64,000 nt of DNA from Sipunculus nudus (GCA_026874595.1 CM049316.1:59095676-59159675); one strand, 5' to 3'. Positions 47,421 through 61,229 are shown, counted from the first letter of the stretch. Program-made: numbers and translations. Notes: generated by a model from the letters alone, not told the origin.

Positions 47421-50029
47421 CAGTTTGTCAATAAAAGCCATTAGAGGCTAAAAAGTATGGTTATTTATATTTCCATACATCTTCCAATGAGCCTCTCACA
47501 GTGCTTTATACAGAAGGGACATTGGGGGGCTATTTAAACATTAAGCTCTCCTGACCTAAGAACTCCATTTAAGTAAAGGTTCAACATTCAACCCTGTCAG
47601 AGGCAAAGCCCTACTACAAAGACGCATGAGACCATAGGAACAGGAAGCGGAGCCTTAGCACTAAAGATATCAAGAAAAAATCCCCCACAATCAGCCAAAG
47701 GAGGGTGTACAGGTTAGGCATGCAACTATATCATATAAACACAGATTTGCACTCCTCCTGTGTCACGGCTTGATCAACATGTTTACAGCTGGATTTTCCT
47801 ATCAGTGGGATTTCATGGTGTTGTTTTTTTTTTTATTCTGCTTTTCAACAAACTGCCTTGACTCCCCATGAACACCTTTCCAGTAATACCAAACACCATT
47901 TTTCTTCATTACCCCAGGGCATTCTTGTCATTTTTGCTTTTATCCAGAATTGCCTCCTCTTCCAAAGTAAACTGCTTTCAGTGATTACCTGATATCACTC
48001 AAGAGATGCTTATCATAAAAGTTAAATTCGATTTTTTTAAGTCTTCCACAATTTTTTTCAAAATAATAATAATAAGTTATTTTCATTATCACATGTTTTT
48101 CCATTTTCTGTAATTGGAAGGCTTTTGGTTTATTCAACAGCCTCCTTTTCTTCAATTATATTTTACATAAAACTAATTAAGCTTCACTTTTCTGTCATCT
48201 CTGTAGCTCTTATTTTCATCATTTGCTTTTCACTTTCTTTATGTGTATTTCAAAAACTTCTAATTACAATTCACATTTTATATATTTCTTACATTTTCTG
48301 ACATTACACAGTTTTTGTTTTCTCAAACTTTCCATTTTCCAAAGTTTGCATTTTATAAGTGCTCATTATACTTCACTTTTAACTTTTATTTTTTTTTTAT
48401 TTTTAGTACTCAGATATGGCCTTTGTTTTTCACTACTGCCAGATTTGTTCTTGTTTATATTCTTAAAGTTCTAATTTATCTTCTTTTTTCTATTTTCAAC
48501 TTTTTAGCATTCCTTGAAGCTACATGGCATCATTTTTTTCAAACTTTTCCAAGACTACACTCTTTACAGGATAAGCTAGTTCCATAAACTTTAAACACCA
48601 CAAAATATTCTCATTTTTTCTTAATCTATATGTCTCTCAAATAAAATATGGGATTATCCTATCAAAGAAACTCCTTAAACCTGCTTTTTATTATATTTTA
48701 TATCTTTAAGGTGAGTAAATCAAAACATACTCTGTTTAGCATAACAGCTTTTTTTCATATAAAAACAACATATTGATTTTTTATACATACTTATGTATAG
48801 CATATCAGCTTTTTTCACGTAAAAAGATGTTTCGTCAAGGCTTTCTGGAGATACTGTTTAAAGTTTTTCCTGTCAGTTTAATCTGGATATATACAACACA
48901 TGGTAATTCATTGAGAAAAAAAGTGACGTAGTCATTTTTCCACATCATGAGACCCCCTACCTCATGCTCTCTACCGCTGCTATTCTTTCATGCATTTTCA
49001 TTTCATTTGTTTCTTTTATCCTTCAAAACTGTCTCAGTTTTATGGACTGACTTGATTCTGGCACTTAGTGAATTATTTTTGTAATCCTGTAGTGTTGATG
49101 TTTGAAGTCTTCTGCCAATGAGTTTCTTGGAAATTCTTTGAGGAGTGGTCAAACTATAACCATGAAACACTGTCAATGAAGTTCAATGATAAATTTTTAA
49201 AGAAGTAAAATGTGCAGTAAATGCAGATCTTGAACTTTGTTTACTGTCAGGTCATTGTTTACAGTATATTAATTTATATATATCTACAGTATATATAGAA
49301 GATGTCATTTTTTATAAATGTTAATAATTGAACTTTTGCATAATATGTCACAATTAATCTTTTATGAAAATGACAGCTGATGGTAAGCATTTGATAGAAA
49401 TGGTGAAAATGTTATTTCTAACATATATTCTTGAATTCTGATGACAAAGCATGGTCTGGCAGCCAAAGATTATTGTCAGTGTTAATACAGGAAGTCAGTG
49501 TTGATGCAGTTCATATTCTGACGTGTGTTTTTCAACTCTTTGAGGACATTGAAAAGTGCTGACTACTAATAACTGACAATGAATGTTGATGGTAAAAGTT
49601 TAAGAGAAAATAGAATGTTCTAAAACTTCTTAATGAAACTAATAGGATGCCTATACCAAAAGACTGAACATAAATATCAATGATGAACTTTAAACAAAAT
49701 AGCAGAAAACTTCAAACCTCTGTGTATTTGCATGCAAGTACATCCTAGTATGATTATATATATGTCAATTTGACAATCAAAATCAAAGTATGCTAAACCA
49801 TTTTTTTGTGGAGCTAAACAAAAAAGAATTCATATTTATATGCTTTATCTCTAGATGACAAGTTGCAGTCTCATCCACAATGAGCTTTTGATAGCTCACT
49901 AAGATCATGCAGATGTCCTTGATTTCCCGGATGACACTTCAAATTTGGACAACCAAACAGTGACAATGAAGGTCAATAGTGAACTTTTTAAGTAAAAAAA
50001 AAAAAGAAAACGTCAAGTTATTTGCGAGG
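47421..50029. other. Non-coding DNA with a strongly pyrimidine-skewed middle
   Basis: From about 47900 to 48620 the plus strand is strongly T- and C-rich with few purines, giving spurious Phe/Leu-rich frames. AAG|GTGAGT at 48710-48716 follows a T-rich tract, but no exon can be defined. 49160-50000 has loose repeats of GACAATGAAKGTYRATRGT. Confidence 0.45.
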
Positions 50030-50440
50030 CTTCCACCTGTGCGACAGGTCTGAGCTGTGGCCAGAGTAGTGGAAGTACTTCCTGGGAGCCACTCATAGAC
50101 CTAAAATAAGGAGGAAATAGAAGTCTCTTGAAAAGCCTGCACCGCGGACTGCACAGCTGAACTGTCCCATCATATATGCCTGCCAATTAATTTGCTGGGG
50201 CTCCTGCTAGAGGCTCTGGCTGAAGCATTCCTGGAGAAAGGTCTTCTGCTGGATTGTTTGCTGCACGTCAAACTCATGCATTTTGAGAATGAATGCATGA
50301 GCAGGATACAAGTAAAGCGAGATCGGAATTCAAATTCAATCTTGCTGACCAGGAGGAGCACTAAATATTCATATCTTCTTAACCCTGTCCTTTGCTTCAG
50401 TTGTCTTCTCATCATACCATTTCTCCAATGTATTCTCAAT
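50030..50440. other. Unique, less AT-rich island, possible regulatory element
   Basis: Contains CACCTGTGCGACAGGTC, CACCGCGGACTGCACAGC, TGCCAATTAATTTGC and a GGCTCCTGCTAGAGGCTCTG stretch. Open frames on both strands overlap (89 and 110 codons), neither with a domain. Not repeated in the window. Confidence 0.27.
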
Positions 50441-51039
50441 CTCCTAATATGTATTTCATTACATATATCTTTATACTATATATGTATATATATTAAAAAT
50501 CTGCTTAAGTATCACAGAAAATAATATTGCCCAGGAATGCACTCCTTTTTCCTTTTTTTAAAATAAATACTCTCTCTCTTTCTTTCACTCTCAGAAGTTT
50601 CCATGCTCTAATGACATGGTTTTGTTTAATTTTTCAATATTGTAGTATTATATGCCAGTTGGAGAAGATAGCAATTGCGAAAAATATTGTAATATTGTAG
50701 TTTAATCTAAAAGAGGTTTCATCTTATACAACTTAACCCTCATACACAATGTCAGTACTAATATGAGAAACTAAAGACCCATCTATATGAATGTAATGAC
50801 ATTACTGCAGCAAAAATGTTTGGAAATAATACTCAAAAATAATATACTAGTCTTTGAGAAAATCAGAAAATGGGTAATTTTGCACTTCTTGCAAAACTTT
50901 AATATTAAGATGTGAAAAGGTCATCACTAAAAACATTCTTTGTGCAAATAAAAAATTAAAGATTTGCCATCTTATATTTTTAGTTTTCTTCTTAAAGAAT
51001 GTTTATTTTGAGATATGAAAGTATGTGTCATCACTACTG
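50441..51039. other. AT-rich non-coding DNA, nothing recognised
   Basis: No coding or repeat signature. Confidence 0.6.
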
Positions 51040-51720
51040 CAATCAGACAGTTAGACGAGAAATGTTTATCAGGATCTGGGTCGCCACTGATTAAGGATGC
51101 CAAGCACCAGTAGGTTACATGGACCGATGTTATTCCTTTGACAACCACGAGACATGTACTCGACCAAAGTCCTCATTCCTCTGAGACATTGGAGCCACAC
51201 AAAGTCCAGTCGACTGCCCCAAAGTGGTGACACCAAAGCACTCAGTGACCCTGATTTTGCCGCAAACTAATACAAATATGTTAGTGAAACCCTTCAGGTT
51301 CACCCTTTCACAATAATCGTTAGGCTGGGGTTTAACCAGAATGTACTAAATAACTGGCGTATAGAGACCTGGGTCGGTGCCATGAACATTAACTGTCAAC
51401 CAACACCAAGTATTATTCCCAGGGTCTTGACAATAGCTACAGTATATCTGGCATAACTATAGTGTATCCATGACCATACATTAACTTTGTTCCATTTATC
51501 AGGATTCTAGCCGGTTCCGGAACATGTTTTATTGAGCCAGTGAAAATAGTGCAAGTAACCTTGGCTAGCATAAGCACCAATTTGGTCTGCAGCCTGTCGG
51601 GGAGGCGTTATAGTTTACTCTCCCCCGGCATATCCTGCCAGCCATCACCCCGGCTTAAAATATATTGCAGGTCCTAAGTCTGGCTTGGGTGTGACAAATT
51701 GGATTAGTATTAGTTCACTT
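51040..51720. other. Unique, complex island, possible regulatory element
   Basis: About 680 bp of balanced composition with many non-repeated words (GATCTGGGTCGCCACTGATT, CAGTCGACTGCCCC, TCTAGCCGGTTCCGGAAC) inside AT-rich flanks. No long open frame. Function is an inference. Confidence 0.27.
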
Positions 51721-53134
51721 TTCTGCAGCACAATTCGAAAAGAAAGAGCAAAATCCTCTAAGAATCAGCGGATAATTCATCTAGATCGTCCAGAATGTCT
51801 ACACTGACATTTCATAAAGAAACAGCAGAAAAGCAAGCATTTCTTTTTTTCCCAACAAACAAGATTTAACAAAAGGACACTAATTCGTGATTATCTCCTG
51901 TGGAGGATAATCCAATGACTTCTGGATTTACTGAATCCAGCATGAAGGAATATACCGGATGAGAGTCGATTTTGTCCAGGGTTAGAGGTCACTGGAATAT
52001 TGAAGATGGTGGGCAAAATCTGGTTGTTAAGCAACATGGGGTGTCAAATCACCATTAAAGAACAGTTAGACTGATAAAAATAAAAATCTGCCACAAGATT
52101 TGCTGTTATGATGGCTGAGAATACATACAAACATTGTCTCTTATGAAGGCTGAGAACACATGCACACAAATAGTATTTTTGTTTAATTGAAAATATTTTC
52201 CAAAGTCAGTACCATGTCTAAGTTAAAGATAAACATCTAACTATGGACATTTATTTTTTAAGCATTCTGTATTTGGAATTATGTTGAGATAATGTACAAA
52301 ATGCATTTGTTTGAATACTTCTAAAGTTAAACTAATATGGGATACTCAGGGGAGAAATTTTAGTGTTCCCTCTAAAATTCTTGAAAATTTCATGTATACA
52401 GGGCAGTTCTGTAATCTTTCCTGTGTTGATTCCAACAAAAGTTTCAATTTATATTTAGAATTTAATGAAACTATGAAACACAAATATGTATAACATAAAT
52501 CTGACTGAAGCTGCTCTGGAAGACAGTGCAAACACTTGTTAATCAAGGATTAAAAACTAAGCATCCTGTATGATTTAATTAACCTAGAGATTGGACATAG
52601 GTATATATGCCATATCAATAATGTCAACCACTGTACCAAACTAATATTTAACCAAGGTTACCATCCAGGAAAACAACAGATATTGCAAAAAGATTAAAAG
52701 CATTCCAATTATTCTGAGCTGTTCCTGAGGAGAACCATGGCACTAAATTTTGACACAATCCACCACCAGGTGTATTAGGTTTTACCATTGGTAATCTGGA
52801 TTGACTGTAATTTTACTCTGCAAGTTCAGAACAATTTTTTTAATATTATGGAGGGTTAGGATAAGGAACAACTTATGAAATTTTGAAGATAGTATGGATC
52901 ACCATCATATATATAAATTTTTTTCATTTAAATGCTTCCCCTCCTTGGGGCATAAAGATATTTCTTTTGTCCCTGTCAAGGTAAAGAGCCATTATAGTGC
53001 TAACCAGAAACTGGAATTGTTGAACTGTGACATTTCCTGCACTGTTTTTTTTTTTTTTTGTTTTATTGGTATCCTGGCTTGGTTTGTGGCCTCTGGCCAC
53101 TTTCTTGTTAAAATATTAACTCCTTGATACAAGA
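51721..53134. other. Non-coding DNA, no gene recognised
   Basis: GGAGGGTTAGGATAAGGAAC with AAATTTTGAAGATAGTATGG near 52850 loosely resembles the stretch at 38655-38715, perhaps an old shared repeat. A T18-19 run lies near 53045-53063. Confidence 0.45.
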
Positions 53135-56100
53135 GAAATGGACTGGCAGACACCAAGACAGACTGAAAAGTTACCTCCTGGATTCAAAAGAAAATGAAAT
53201 GAGAGAAACTAAGACAGACCTAAAAAGAGACAGACTAAAATGCTCCTGGAATCAAAAGAAAATGAAATGAGAGAAACAAAGACAGACCTAAAAATAGACA
53301 AACTATAATGTTACCTCCTTGATACAAATTGCCAAACACAAAGACAGCAAAAATGTTACCTCCTAGATACAAGAGAAATGGACTGGCAGACACAAAGACA
53401 GACTGAAAAGTTACTTCCTAGAATCAAAAGAAGATGGAATGACAGACACAAAGACAGACTGAAAAGTTACCTCCTGGAATCAAAAGAAGATAGATTGACA
53501 GACACAAAGATAGACCTAAAAACTTACCTCCCAGAATCAAAAGAAGATGAGATGACAGACACAAAGACAGACTGAAAAGTTACCTCTTTGAATCAAACGA
53601 AGATGGACTGGCAGACATAAAGACAGACAAAAATATTACCTCCTGGACACAAAATGGGATGGCCTTACAGACACAAAGACAGACTAAAAAGTTACCTCCT
53701 GGAAACAAGAGAAGGTGGACTGATGGACACAAAGACAGACTAAAACCTTACCTCCTGGAATCAATGAAAGATGGAATGACAGACACAAATACAGACTGAA
53801 AAGTTACCTCCTTAAAAAAAAGAAGATGGAATGACAAAAACAAAGCCAGACAAAAATGTTACCTCATGGATACAAAAGGAGATGGAATGACAGACACAAA
53901 GACAAGACTAAAATGCTACCTCCTAGAAACAAGAGACAGTGGACTGATGGACAAAAAGCCAGACTAAAATGTTACTTCATAGATACAATAGAAGATGGAA
54001 TGACAGACACAAAAACAGACTGAAAGGTCACCTCCTGGACACAAAAGAAGATGAAATGAGAGACACAAAGACAGACTGAAAAAATACCTCCTTGATACAA
54101 AATGACAGACACAAAGACAGCCTAAAATGTTACCTCTTGGAATTAAAAGAAGATGGAATGACAGACACAAGACAGACTTAATGGTTTTCTCCTTGAATCA
54201 AAAGAAGATGGAATGAGAGACACAAAGACAGACTGAAAAGTTACCTCCTTGATACAAAATGACAGACACAAAGACAGCCTAAAATGTTACCTCCTGGAAT
54301 TAAAAGAAGATGGAATGACAGACACAAGACAGACTTAATGGTTACCTCCTTGAATCAAAAGAAGATGGAATGAGAGACACAAAGACAGACTGAAAAGTTA
54401 CCTCCTTGATACAAAATGACACACACAAAGACAGCCTAAAATGTTACCTCCTGGAATTAAAAGAAGATGGAATGACAGACACAAGACAGACTTAATGGTT
54501 ACCTCCTTGAATCAAAGAAGATGGAATGAGAGACACAAAGACAGACTGAAAAGTTACCTCCTTGATACAAAATGACAGACACAAAGACAGCCTAAAATGT
54601 TACCTCCTGGAATTAAAAGAAGATGGAATGACAGACACAAAGACAAGACTAAAATGCTACCTCCTAGAAACAAGAGAAGATGGAATGAGAGACACAAAGA
54701 CAGACTGAAAAGTTACCTCCTTGATACAAAATGACAGACACAAAGACAGCCTAAAATGTTACCTCCTTGAATTAAAAGAAGATGGAATGACAGACACAAA
54801 GACAGCCTAAAATGTTACCTCCTGGAATTAAAAGAAGATGGAATGACAGACACAAAGACAGCCTAAAATGTTACCTCCTTGAATCAAAAGAAGCTGGAAT
54901 GACAGACACAAGACAGACTTAATGGTTACCTCCTTGAATCAAAAGAAGATGAAATTACAGACACAAAGACAGACTGAAAAGTTACCTCCTTGATACAAAA
55001 TGACAGACACAAAGACAGCCTAAAATGTTACCTCCTGGAATTAAAAGAAGATGGAATGACAGACAAAAAGACAGCCTAAAATGTTACCTCCTGGAATCAA
55101 AAGAAGATGAAATGACAGACACAAAGACAGCCTAAAATGTTACCTCCTGGAATCAAAAGAAGATGAAATGACAGACACAAAGACAGACTGAAAAGTTACC
55201 TCTTGGAATTAAAAGAAGATGGAATGACAGACACAAAGACAGCCTAAAATGTTACCTCCTGGAATTAAAAGAAGATGGAATGACAGACACAAAGACAGCC
55301 TAAAATGTTACCTTCTTGAATTAAAAAAAAACTGGAATGACAGACACAAGACAGACTTAATGGTTACCTCCTTGAATCAAAAGAATATGAAATGACAGAC
55401 ACAAAGACAGACTGAAAAGTTACCTCCTTGATACAAAATGACAGACACAAAGACAGCCTAAAATGTTACCTCCTGGAATTAAAAGAAGATGGAATGACAG
55501 ACACAAAGACAGCCTAAAATGTTACCTCCTGGAATCAAAAGAAGATGAAATGACAGACACAAAGACAGCCTAAAATGTTACCTCCTGGAATCAAAAGAAG
55601 ATGAAATGACAGACACAAAGACAGACTGAAAAGTTACCTCCTGGAATTAAAAGAAGATGGAATGACAGACACAAAGACAGCCTAAAATGTTACCTGCTGG
55701 AATTAAAAGAAGATGGAATGACAGACACAAAGACAGCCTAAAATGTTACCTTCTTGAATCAAAAGAAGCTGGAATGACAGACACAAGACAGACTTAATGG
55801 TTACCTCCTTGAATCAAAATAAGATGAAATGACAGACACAAAGACAGACTGAAAAGTTACCTCCTTAATACAAAATGACAGACACAAAGACAGCCTAAAA
55901 TGTTACCTCCTGGAATTAAAAGAAGATGGAATGACAGACACAAAGACAGCCTAAAATGTTACCTCCTGGAATCAAAAGAAGATGAAATGACAGACACAAA
56001 GACAGCCTAAAATGTTACCTCCTGGAATTAAAAGAAGATGGAATGACAGACACAAAGACAGCCTAAAATGTTACCTTCTTGAATCAAAAGAAGATGGAAT

Positions 56101-56490
56101 GACAGACACAAGACAGACTTAATGGTTACCTCCTTGAATCAAAAGAAGATGAAATGACTGACACAAAGACAGACTGAAAAGTTACCTCCTTGATACAAAA
56201 TGACAGACACAAAGACAGCCTAAAATGTTACCTCCTGGAATTAAAAGAAGATGGAATGACAGACACAAAGACAGCCTAAAATGTTACCTCCTGGAATCAA
56301 AAAAAGATGAAATGACAGACACAAAGACAGCCTAAAATGTTACCTCCTGGAATAAAAAGAAGATGGAATGACAGACACAAAGACAGACTGAAAAGTTACC
56401 TCCTGGAATAAAAAGAAGATGGAATGACAGACATAAAACAGACTCAAATGTTACTTCTTAGAAACAAGAGAAGGTGGACAGACAGACACA
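53135..56490. repeat. 3.3 kb minisatellite with higher-order structure
   Basis: Basic unit of 56 bp: ACAGACACAAAGACAGCCTA, AAATGTTACCTCCTGGAATT, AAAAGAAGATGGAATG. Variant units: a 46 bp form (GACTGAAAAGTTACCTCC then TTGATACAAAATG) and a 55 bp form (CAAGACAGACTTAATGG then TTACCTCC). In the right two-thirds these follow a fixed order, with the 55 bp form returning at about 155 bp, then 424-440 bp, then about 324 bp intervals. The left part (53135-54050) is irregular and older. Reading frames through it are artefacts. Confidence 0.96.
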
Positions 56491-56571
56491 AAACTTATGC
56501 AAAAGTCCTCCCACACCACATGTAGACAATATGACATGCTTAATTCTAGACATATTTAGAACATGTGATTG

Positions 56572-56573
<2 letters not shown>

Positions 56574-56630
<57 letters not shown>
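56574..56630. repeat. (AT)n microsatellite, about 28 units
   Basis: Uninterrupted AT repeat just after the minisatellite. Confidence 0.98.
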
Positions 56631-56633
<3 letters not shown>

Positions 56634-56639
56634 CACGAA

Positions 56640-57125
56640 AGTGTGGACATTTGGTAAATATATTCCCCTCAGTAACATGTGAATCATAATTCTTTGTCAT
56701 CACATGCACACCTTAAGATAAAAGTGAAAAAATATCTTCAAAACCTTGTATATGTAGACCATGTAACATATTTTAACATAACAGTGTACAACTGTGGACA
56801 TTATCAGACAAAAATCTCCATAACCACATGTGCACATGTGACATTTCTTTACAGTCATATATTGACCATGTATGTCACATGTGACCATGTGACATACCTT
56901 TATATTTGTGTACAAGTGTAAAACTTAAGGAACAAATTTTGCTGTATATATGTAGATCATGTGACATATTTTTGAAAAAAAAAAGTGTAAAAGTGTGGAC
57001 ATTCTGGAAATATGAATTCTGGTTACTTGGGAACTACGAACAGTCACATATTTCTTTGTAGTTGCATGTAGATCATGTGACATATTTAAAGATGAAAGTG
57101 TACAAGTGTGGACATCATGGGAACA
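56640..57125. repeat. Degenerate repeats of CATGTGACATATTT / GTGTACAAGTGTGGACAT
   Basis: Four or five loose units of about 90-170 bp contain TGTAGATCATGTGACATATT-like and AAGTGTACAAGTGTGGACAT-like words. An old decayed tandem. Confidence 0.65.
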
Positions 57126-57129
57126 CATT

Positions 57130-57385
57130 GGGTGTCCCTATTCCTATTTGGCGCTTGCCAATTAAAGGCTGACCTTTACCGTAAATAGATTCTTTTAAGC
57201 TTCAGACATGGTAGTGCATTGTTTCTACTTGAACTGGCTGGACTAAGTAATGGCAGACAATGTAGTTTATTAGTCTCTCTATTGTCAGCGACAGCTAATC
57301 GTTGCCGTGCCTGACGGGCTCGCTGCCAGCTCACCAGTCTGTGTTTAGACAAGTTTCACGTAAACAACATATTGGTCAATTTTAG
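57130..57385. other. Unique, CpG-bearing island, possible regulatory element
   Basis: TTTGGCGCTTGCCAATTAAA, GACAGCTAATCGTTGCCGTG, CTGACGGGCTCGCTGCC and a forkhead-like GTAAACAACA lie within 250 bp, in contrast with AT-rich flanks. Non-coding. Function inferred. Confidence 0.3.
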
Positions 57386-58245
57386 TTTATTTACATATCA
57401 CAGTAATGTCAGTACCTTGTAATTTAAAGTTTTGTTAAAGTGCTCAGTTTATGTGAACTATAATCAAACTTAGATCAAGCTGAAATGGCTGATGAAGAAT
57501 TAAAGCATTTTTGTCTCGAGTTTATATTAGTTTCTGGTTAAATCAAGTCAATTTCTTTTTTTCATAATTAAATTTAAATAATAAAAGTGTAATTCAATTG
57601 CTGTGATAATGAAAATGTATTGATATGAAACAATTTTCGATCATGGATTACAAAGTTTCAAGTGTGTTGCTTGAGTATATCAGTCTCTGATGTCAGAGAA
57701 TCAGGTTTTCACTAGCTAAAACATTTACATTGCAGACAAAAGTTAAATGTATTATGATATAAATAAATGGTAATTGCACAGGGAAAGAATTTAGAAGGGG
57801 CAATGGGACCCCCTCTTTTTTAAATTTACATTTCTGAGAAACAGTATAACACATCCTTAATACTGGAAAACAACACCAGATTTTGCATCTTGTAATATTC
57901 CCTTTACCTGCGCATGTAAGAGAAATGTACTGGGACTCCCATCACACAGATTTAGATATGCTGAGGTGATGAGCCATCCCCTCTTCTCTAAGATTCTGTA
58001 TCTGCCCCTGATGCAGGTGAGAACTTTACGGTACGTACTGCCTTTATTATTAATTACCACAATGAAGGATACATCCTACCCCATTCTTCAGACAGTCAGT
58101 GCCTTTCTTTTGAAAGTTTTTAATCATCTCTTGACCAACTGGGTCACATCTCTTAACCCTGATTATGGTAATGGAAAGTTCCAACCATTAGAACAAACAA
58201 GCAGTTTTGATTTTCACCAACTCATATAAAGTAAAGAACAGAATA
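57386..58245. other. AT-rich non-coding DNA, no gene recognised
   Basis: At 57960-58025 CTGCCCCTGATGCAG|GTGAGA looks like a joined acceptor and donor with nothing between them. I do not call an exon. Confidence 0.45.
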
Positions 58246-58625
58246 AAACTAGATCTTTGCAATCACCGAAAGCCTCCAGCCCCGACACCAGGAACTGCAT
58301 GATAATGGAGCAATGGCTATGGAGTGTACAGCCTTGGAAATTAGGTCAAGGTCAAAAATAAATATCAGGTGTAAATCTGCTACCAATGACTAATACTGTG
58401 CCCAAATCTCAGTTTTTTTTCTAAATCAATCATATTTGTGATCTAGCACAAACACAGGCAGAAGAAGAACATTTTTTTCTTTAAAAAATGTGTATATTCT
58501 GATGATTTGCATTCTGGGAGAGCAAAGAAAGTCCACCCACAGAAACTGCTGACCCAAATTTTGATATAGAAATAAACTCATCAACCCTATAGAACTCCCC
58601 TCCAAAGGGGGGGGGGCTTAAAAAA
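58246..58625 (+). mobile_element. Family G element (tentative)
   Basis: Starts AAACTAGATC, like families A and C, with a weak CTTT/AAAG hairpin and an AGCCCC word. Contains AGGTCAAGGTCA (58343-58354). Ends with CCCTCC-AAAG-GGGGGG and CTTAAAAA near 58600-58625. The first 120 bp and the tail fit the shared plan, but the middle is AT-rich and undistinguished. A diverged relative lies at 28500-28700. Confidence 0.5.
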
Positions 58626-61229
58626 TAAAAGGGTTTAACTCATACTTTTTTTTGTAAAAAATTGAGATGGTTGTTTGAAACCACTGAAAAGGATATATGC
58701 ATCATCTTAATAAAATGCATAGAAAAAGCATTTGATTTTCAGAAGTCTCATTGGGAATTACCCATACTAGCTGGTATATTTCCAGCATTTTGATTCAATG
58801 GAGCTTTGATCATTCTACCAACAGGTTTCTTCTTTGAGACAATTCTGAGGTATTACAACTTTTCATTCCTTATGGATATAATTTTCCAGATATCCTTCCA
58901 AATTGATTACAAAGATCCTAAACTTGATTACAAAGATCTGTGAATAAGGATCCTCAAATTGATTACAGAGATCTGTAAGGCTGAATCAATAACTGAACTG
59001 AATTCAAGAGTCTCTTATAATTTCTAACTTACAATTAATACACTATTACATTTGAACAAAGCATGAATGAAAATTTCAATATCCTTTTTAGGCAAGACAT
59101 ATATCAATATGCAAGAAAACCACTTGGTCCATTTTGAAGACTCAAGCATTGATCCGCTGACAGACACTGGGGGACCTGTCAAGTACAAGTCCAGTTGGTG
59201 ACACATTAATCAAGACCCAAGCTCTTTACCGAACTCCTCTAGATATCAGACAGTATTAATGACATTGCAGCTTCTTGAGATACAGTGTCTGAGAGTACAA
59301 CTCAAGGGCTCGAGGAAACCATAATATTTAATGTCTGGGAATGTGGAGTTCTTCACCCTAGTTCTGAACCACATATACAGCAATAACTCTAACTCCTGAT
59401 ACAATAAAACTGTAATGCTATCTTGAATGAATCCAAAGAACCTAATTTCTTTTATTCCTCTCATATGGTTATGACATATTGATTTAATAAAGATAATAGT
59501 TCATTCTTCCCTTATTGTTTGACTTCAGTTGCATCCTTTACATTGACAAAGGCATGTTAAATCCTACCAATTACATAAACTTCCTTCCTAAAAAATATAT
59601 GTTTCTTGTGCAGTGTTAAATTCTCTGCCTAATAGTCATATGAATGATTTTGGCCTCCCTGTATGTCTTTTGGAATGCCTGGGTTTTGGTTAAATTTCTT
59701 GTATTATTACATTTTTAAAATGAAAGTTTAAAAAATATCATGTTCAAATTATTTGCCTCATAATTACTTATATCAAACAGTTTACATTTAAATATGTGAC
59801 TTAAACTCTGTTCCCTTTTAACCCTTTTTGTTACCTTTCTAAAAATGAGTAATTGTGAGATTTGGTTTATGATCATGTTCTCAATGGGCACTTTTCAGGT
59901 TTCAGTTGATGCTTTTTTGTTTACAATGTGGCAGCCACTGAAATCTGTGCAGAGAATGTCACTCTTATAACAAATCCAATTCATGATTTGTTGAGAGAAT
60001 GAAAATCATTAATAACATAAAACTCAAGATTGAAACCATGATTTCAAATTCATTATTAATAGTTCAAATTTTACACAGTTCTTTATAGTTAAACCATCAA
60101 AGTTTATCATAATTTCATTTGTTAGTGTTCTTCTATGGAAGCAATTTTGCCAAGCAAACGTAATAATTTGAATATAGCATAATAACATTATTACAGAACT
60201 GACAAAATCATAAGCATACCAAGCTAGTAATTAGTGCTCCAGAAAATGGTAAAATGAACTGTAACTCAGGGTTTCCAAAGGTGACAGCAACTACCCAAAA
60301 TCAGGTAAATGGATCCTGCCTGCTCATACATAAATAATGCTCTGGAAATCTATGTCAGTACAGGTTACTCAAAGTGCCAGATTTTTTGTGCCTTTTGTCG
60401 GTAGAGTTAATGACATTCTATCCATAAGGTAGTTCAAGACCTAACCAGCATATAAAGTAATGGAAGATGGTACTTTAATAAAAACATGAATTACTACAAA
60501 ATATAACCCTGCAAAAAGAGTGTCATTTTTCCTGTTCCAAAGTGGTTTGATTTCTAAATAGTGCTGAATTTGGGTTTCTCCAACTGAATGATTATTAAGT
60601 CTACTTCTAAATGAAAAGTCCAAAGAGAGTCAAACAAAAGTCACTACAACCTAGCTCTCATTCAAAATGAGGCAAATCTGGCTGTTGAAAACAGATCTAT
60701 GGTGCATGGTTAAAAATACTAAACTGAAATAACTGTAAAGTTATGGAGTTCATCAAAGCTGATTACAATTGGATGCTGAATTAACATGTTTAGATAAGCA
60801 TATACTCTATAAGCATATGTACACTGGATAATTAATGTAATGTTAACACGCTGGGGGAAAAGCAAGAATAGGTTTCTTGATGGTATACATTTATGTCTTT
60901 GATATATATTTCTAATTATGCTGAACGTGTTTGAGTCTTTTTACACACATGTACATTTTCAAAGGAAAGACTTACACATTTCTACCAAATCAAATAATTT
61001 AATACATTAAAGATTCTGTTGAATGATAGTTTTATGTGACATCTAGATGTTTTCTAATTTATATATATTTTTTTATTATTCTTGAAATCCAAGAAAGAAA
61101 GTCACCTGGAATATACTGATTTCACAATATCTCCACTTTCAAAGTTTTGTAAGATAAAAAGGTCCCGTGGAACTGACTGAATTCACACTCTCTCCCAAAT
61201 CCTTTGGAACATAAGAATGTTTTGCTGCC
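58626..61229. other. AT-rich non-coding DNA, no gene recognised
   Basis: A small triplicated word (TTGATTACARAGATC) lies at 58902-58976. Otherwise no repeat or coding signature. Confidence 0.55.

Noticed and set aside
48701-48716. Recursive splice-like site (T-rich tract, AAG|GTGAGT), and similar ones near 1043 and 58015
   Set aside because: Single motifs without conservation or transcript evidence. Expected by chance several times in this length.
53378-53575. Plus-strand frame with repeated Asp, Thr, Lys and Arg, and the opposite Cys/Leu-rich frame at 53964-54170
   Set aside because: Both are translations of the 56 bp minisatellite. The repeat unit, not selection, keeps them open.
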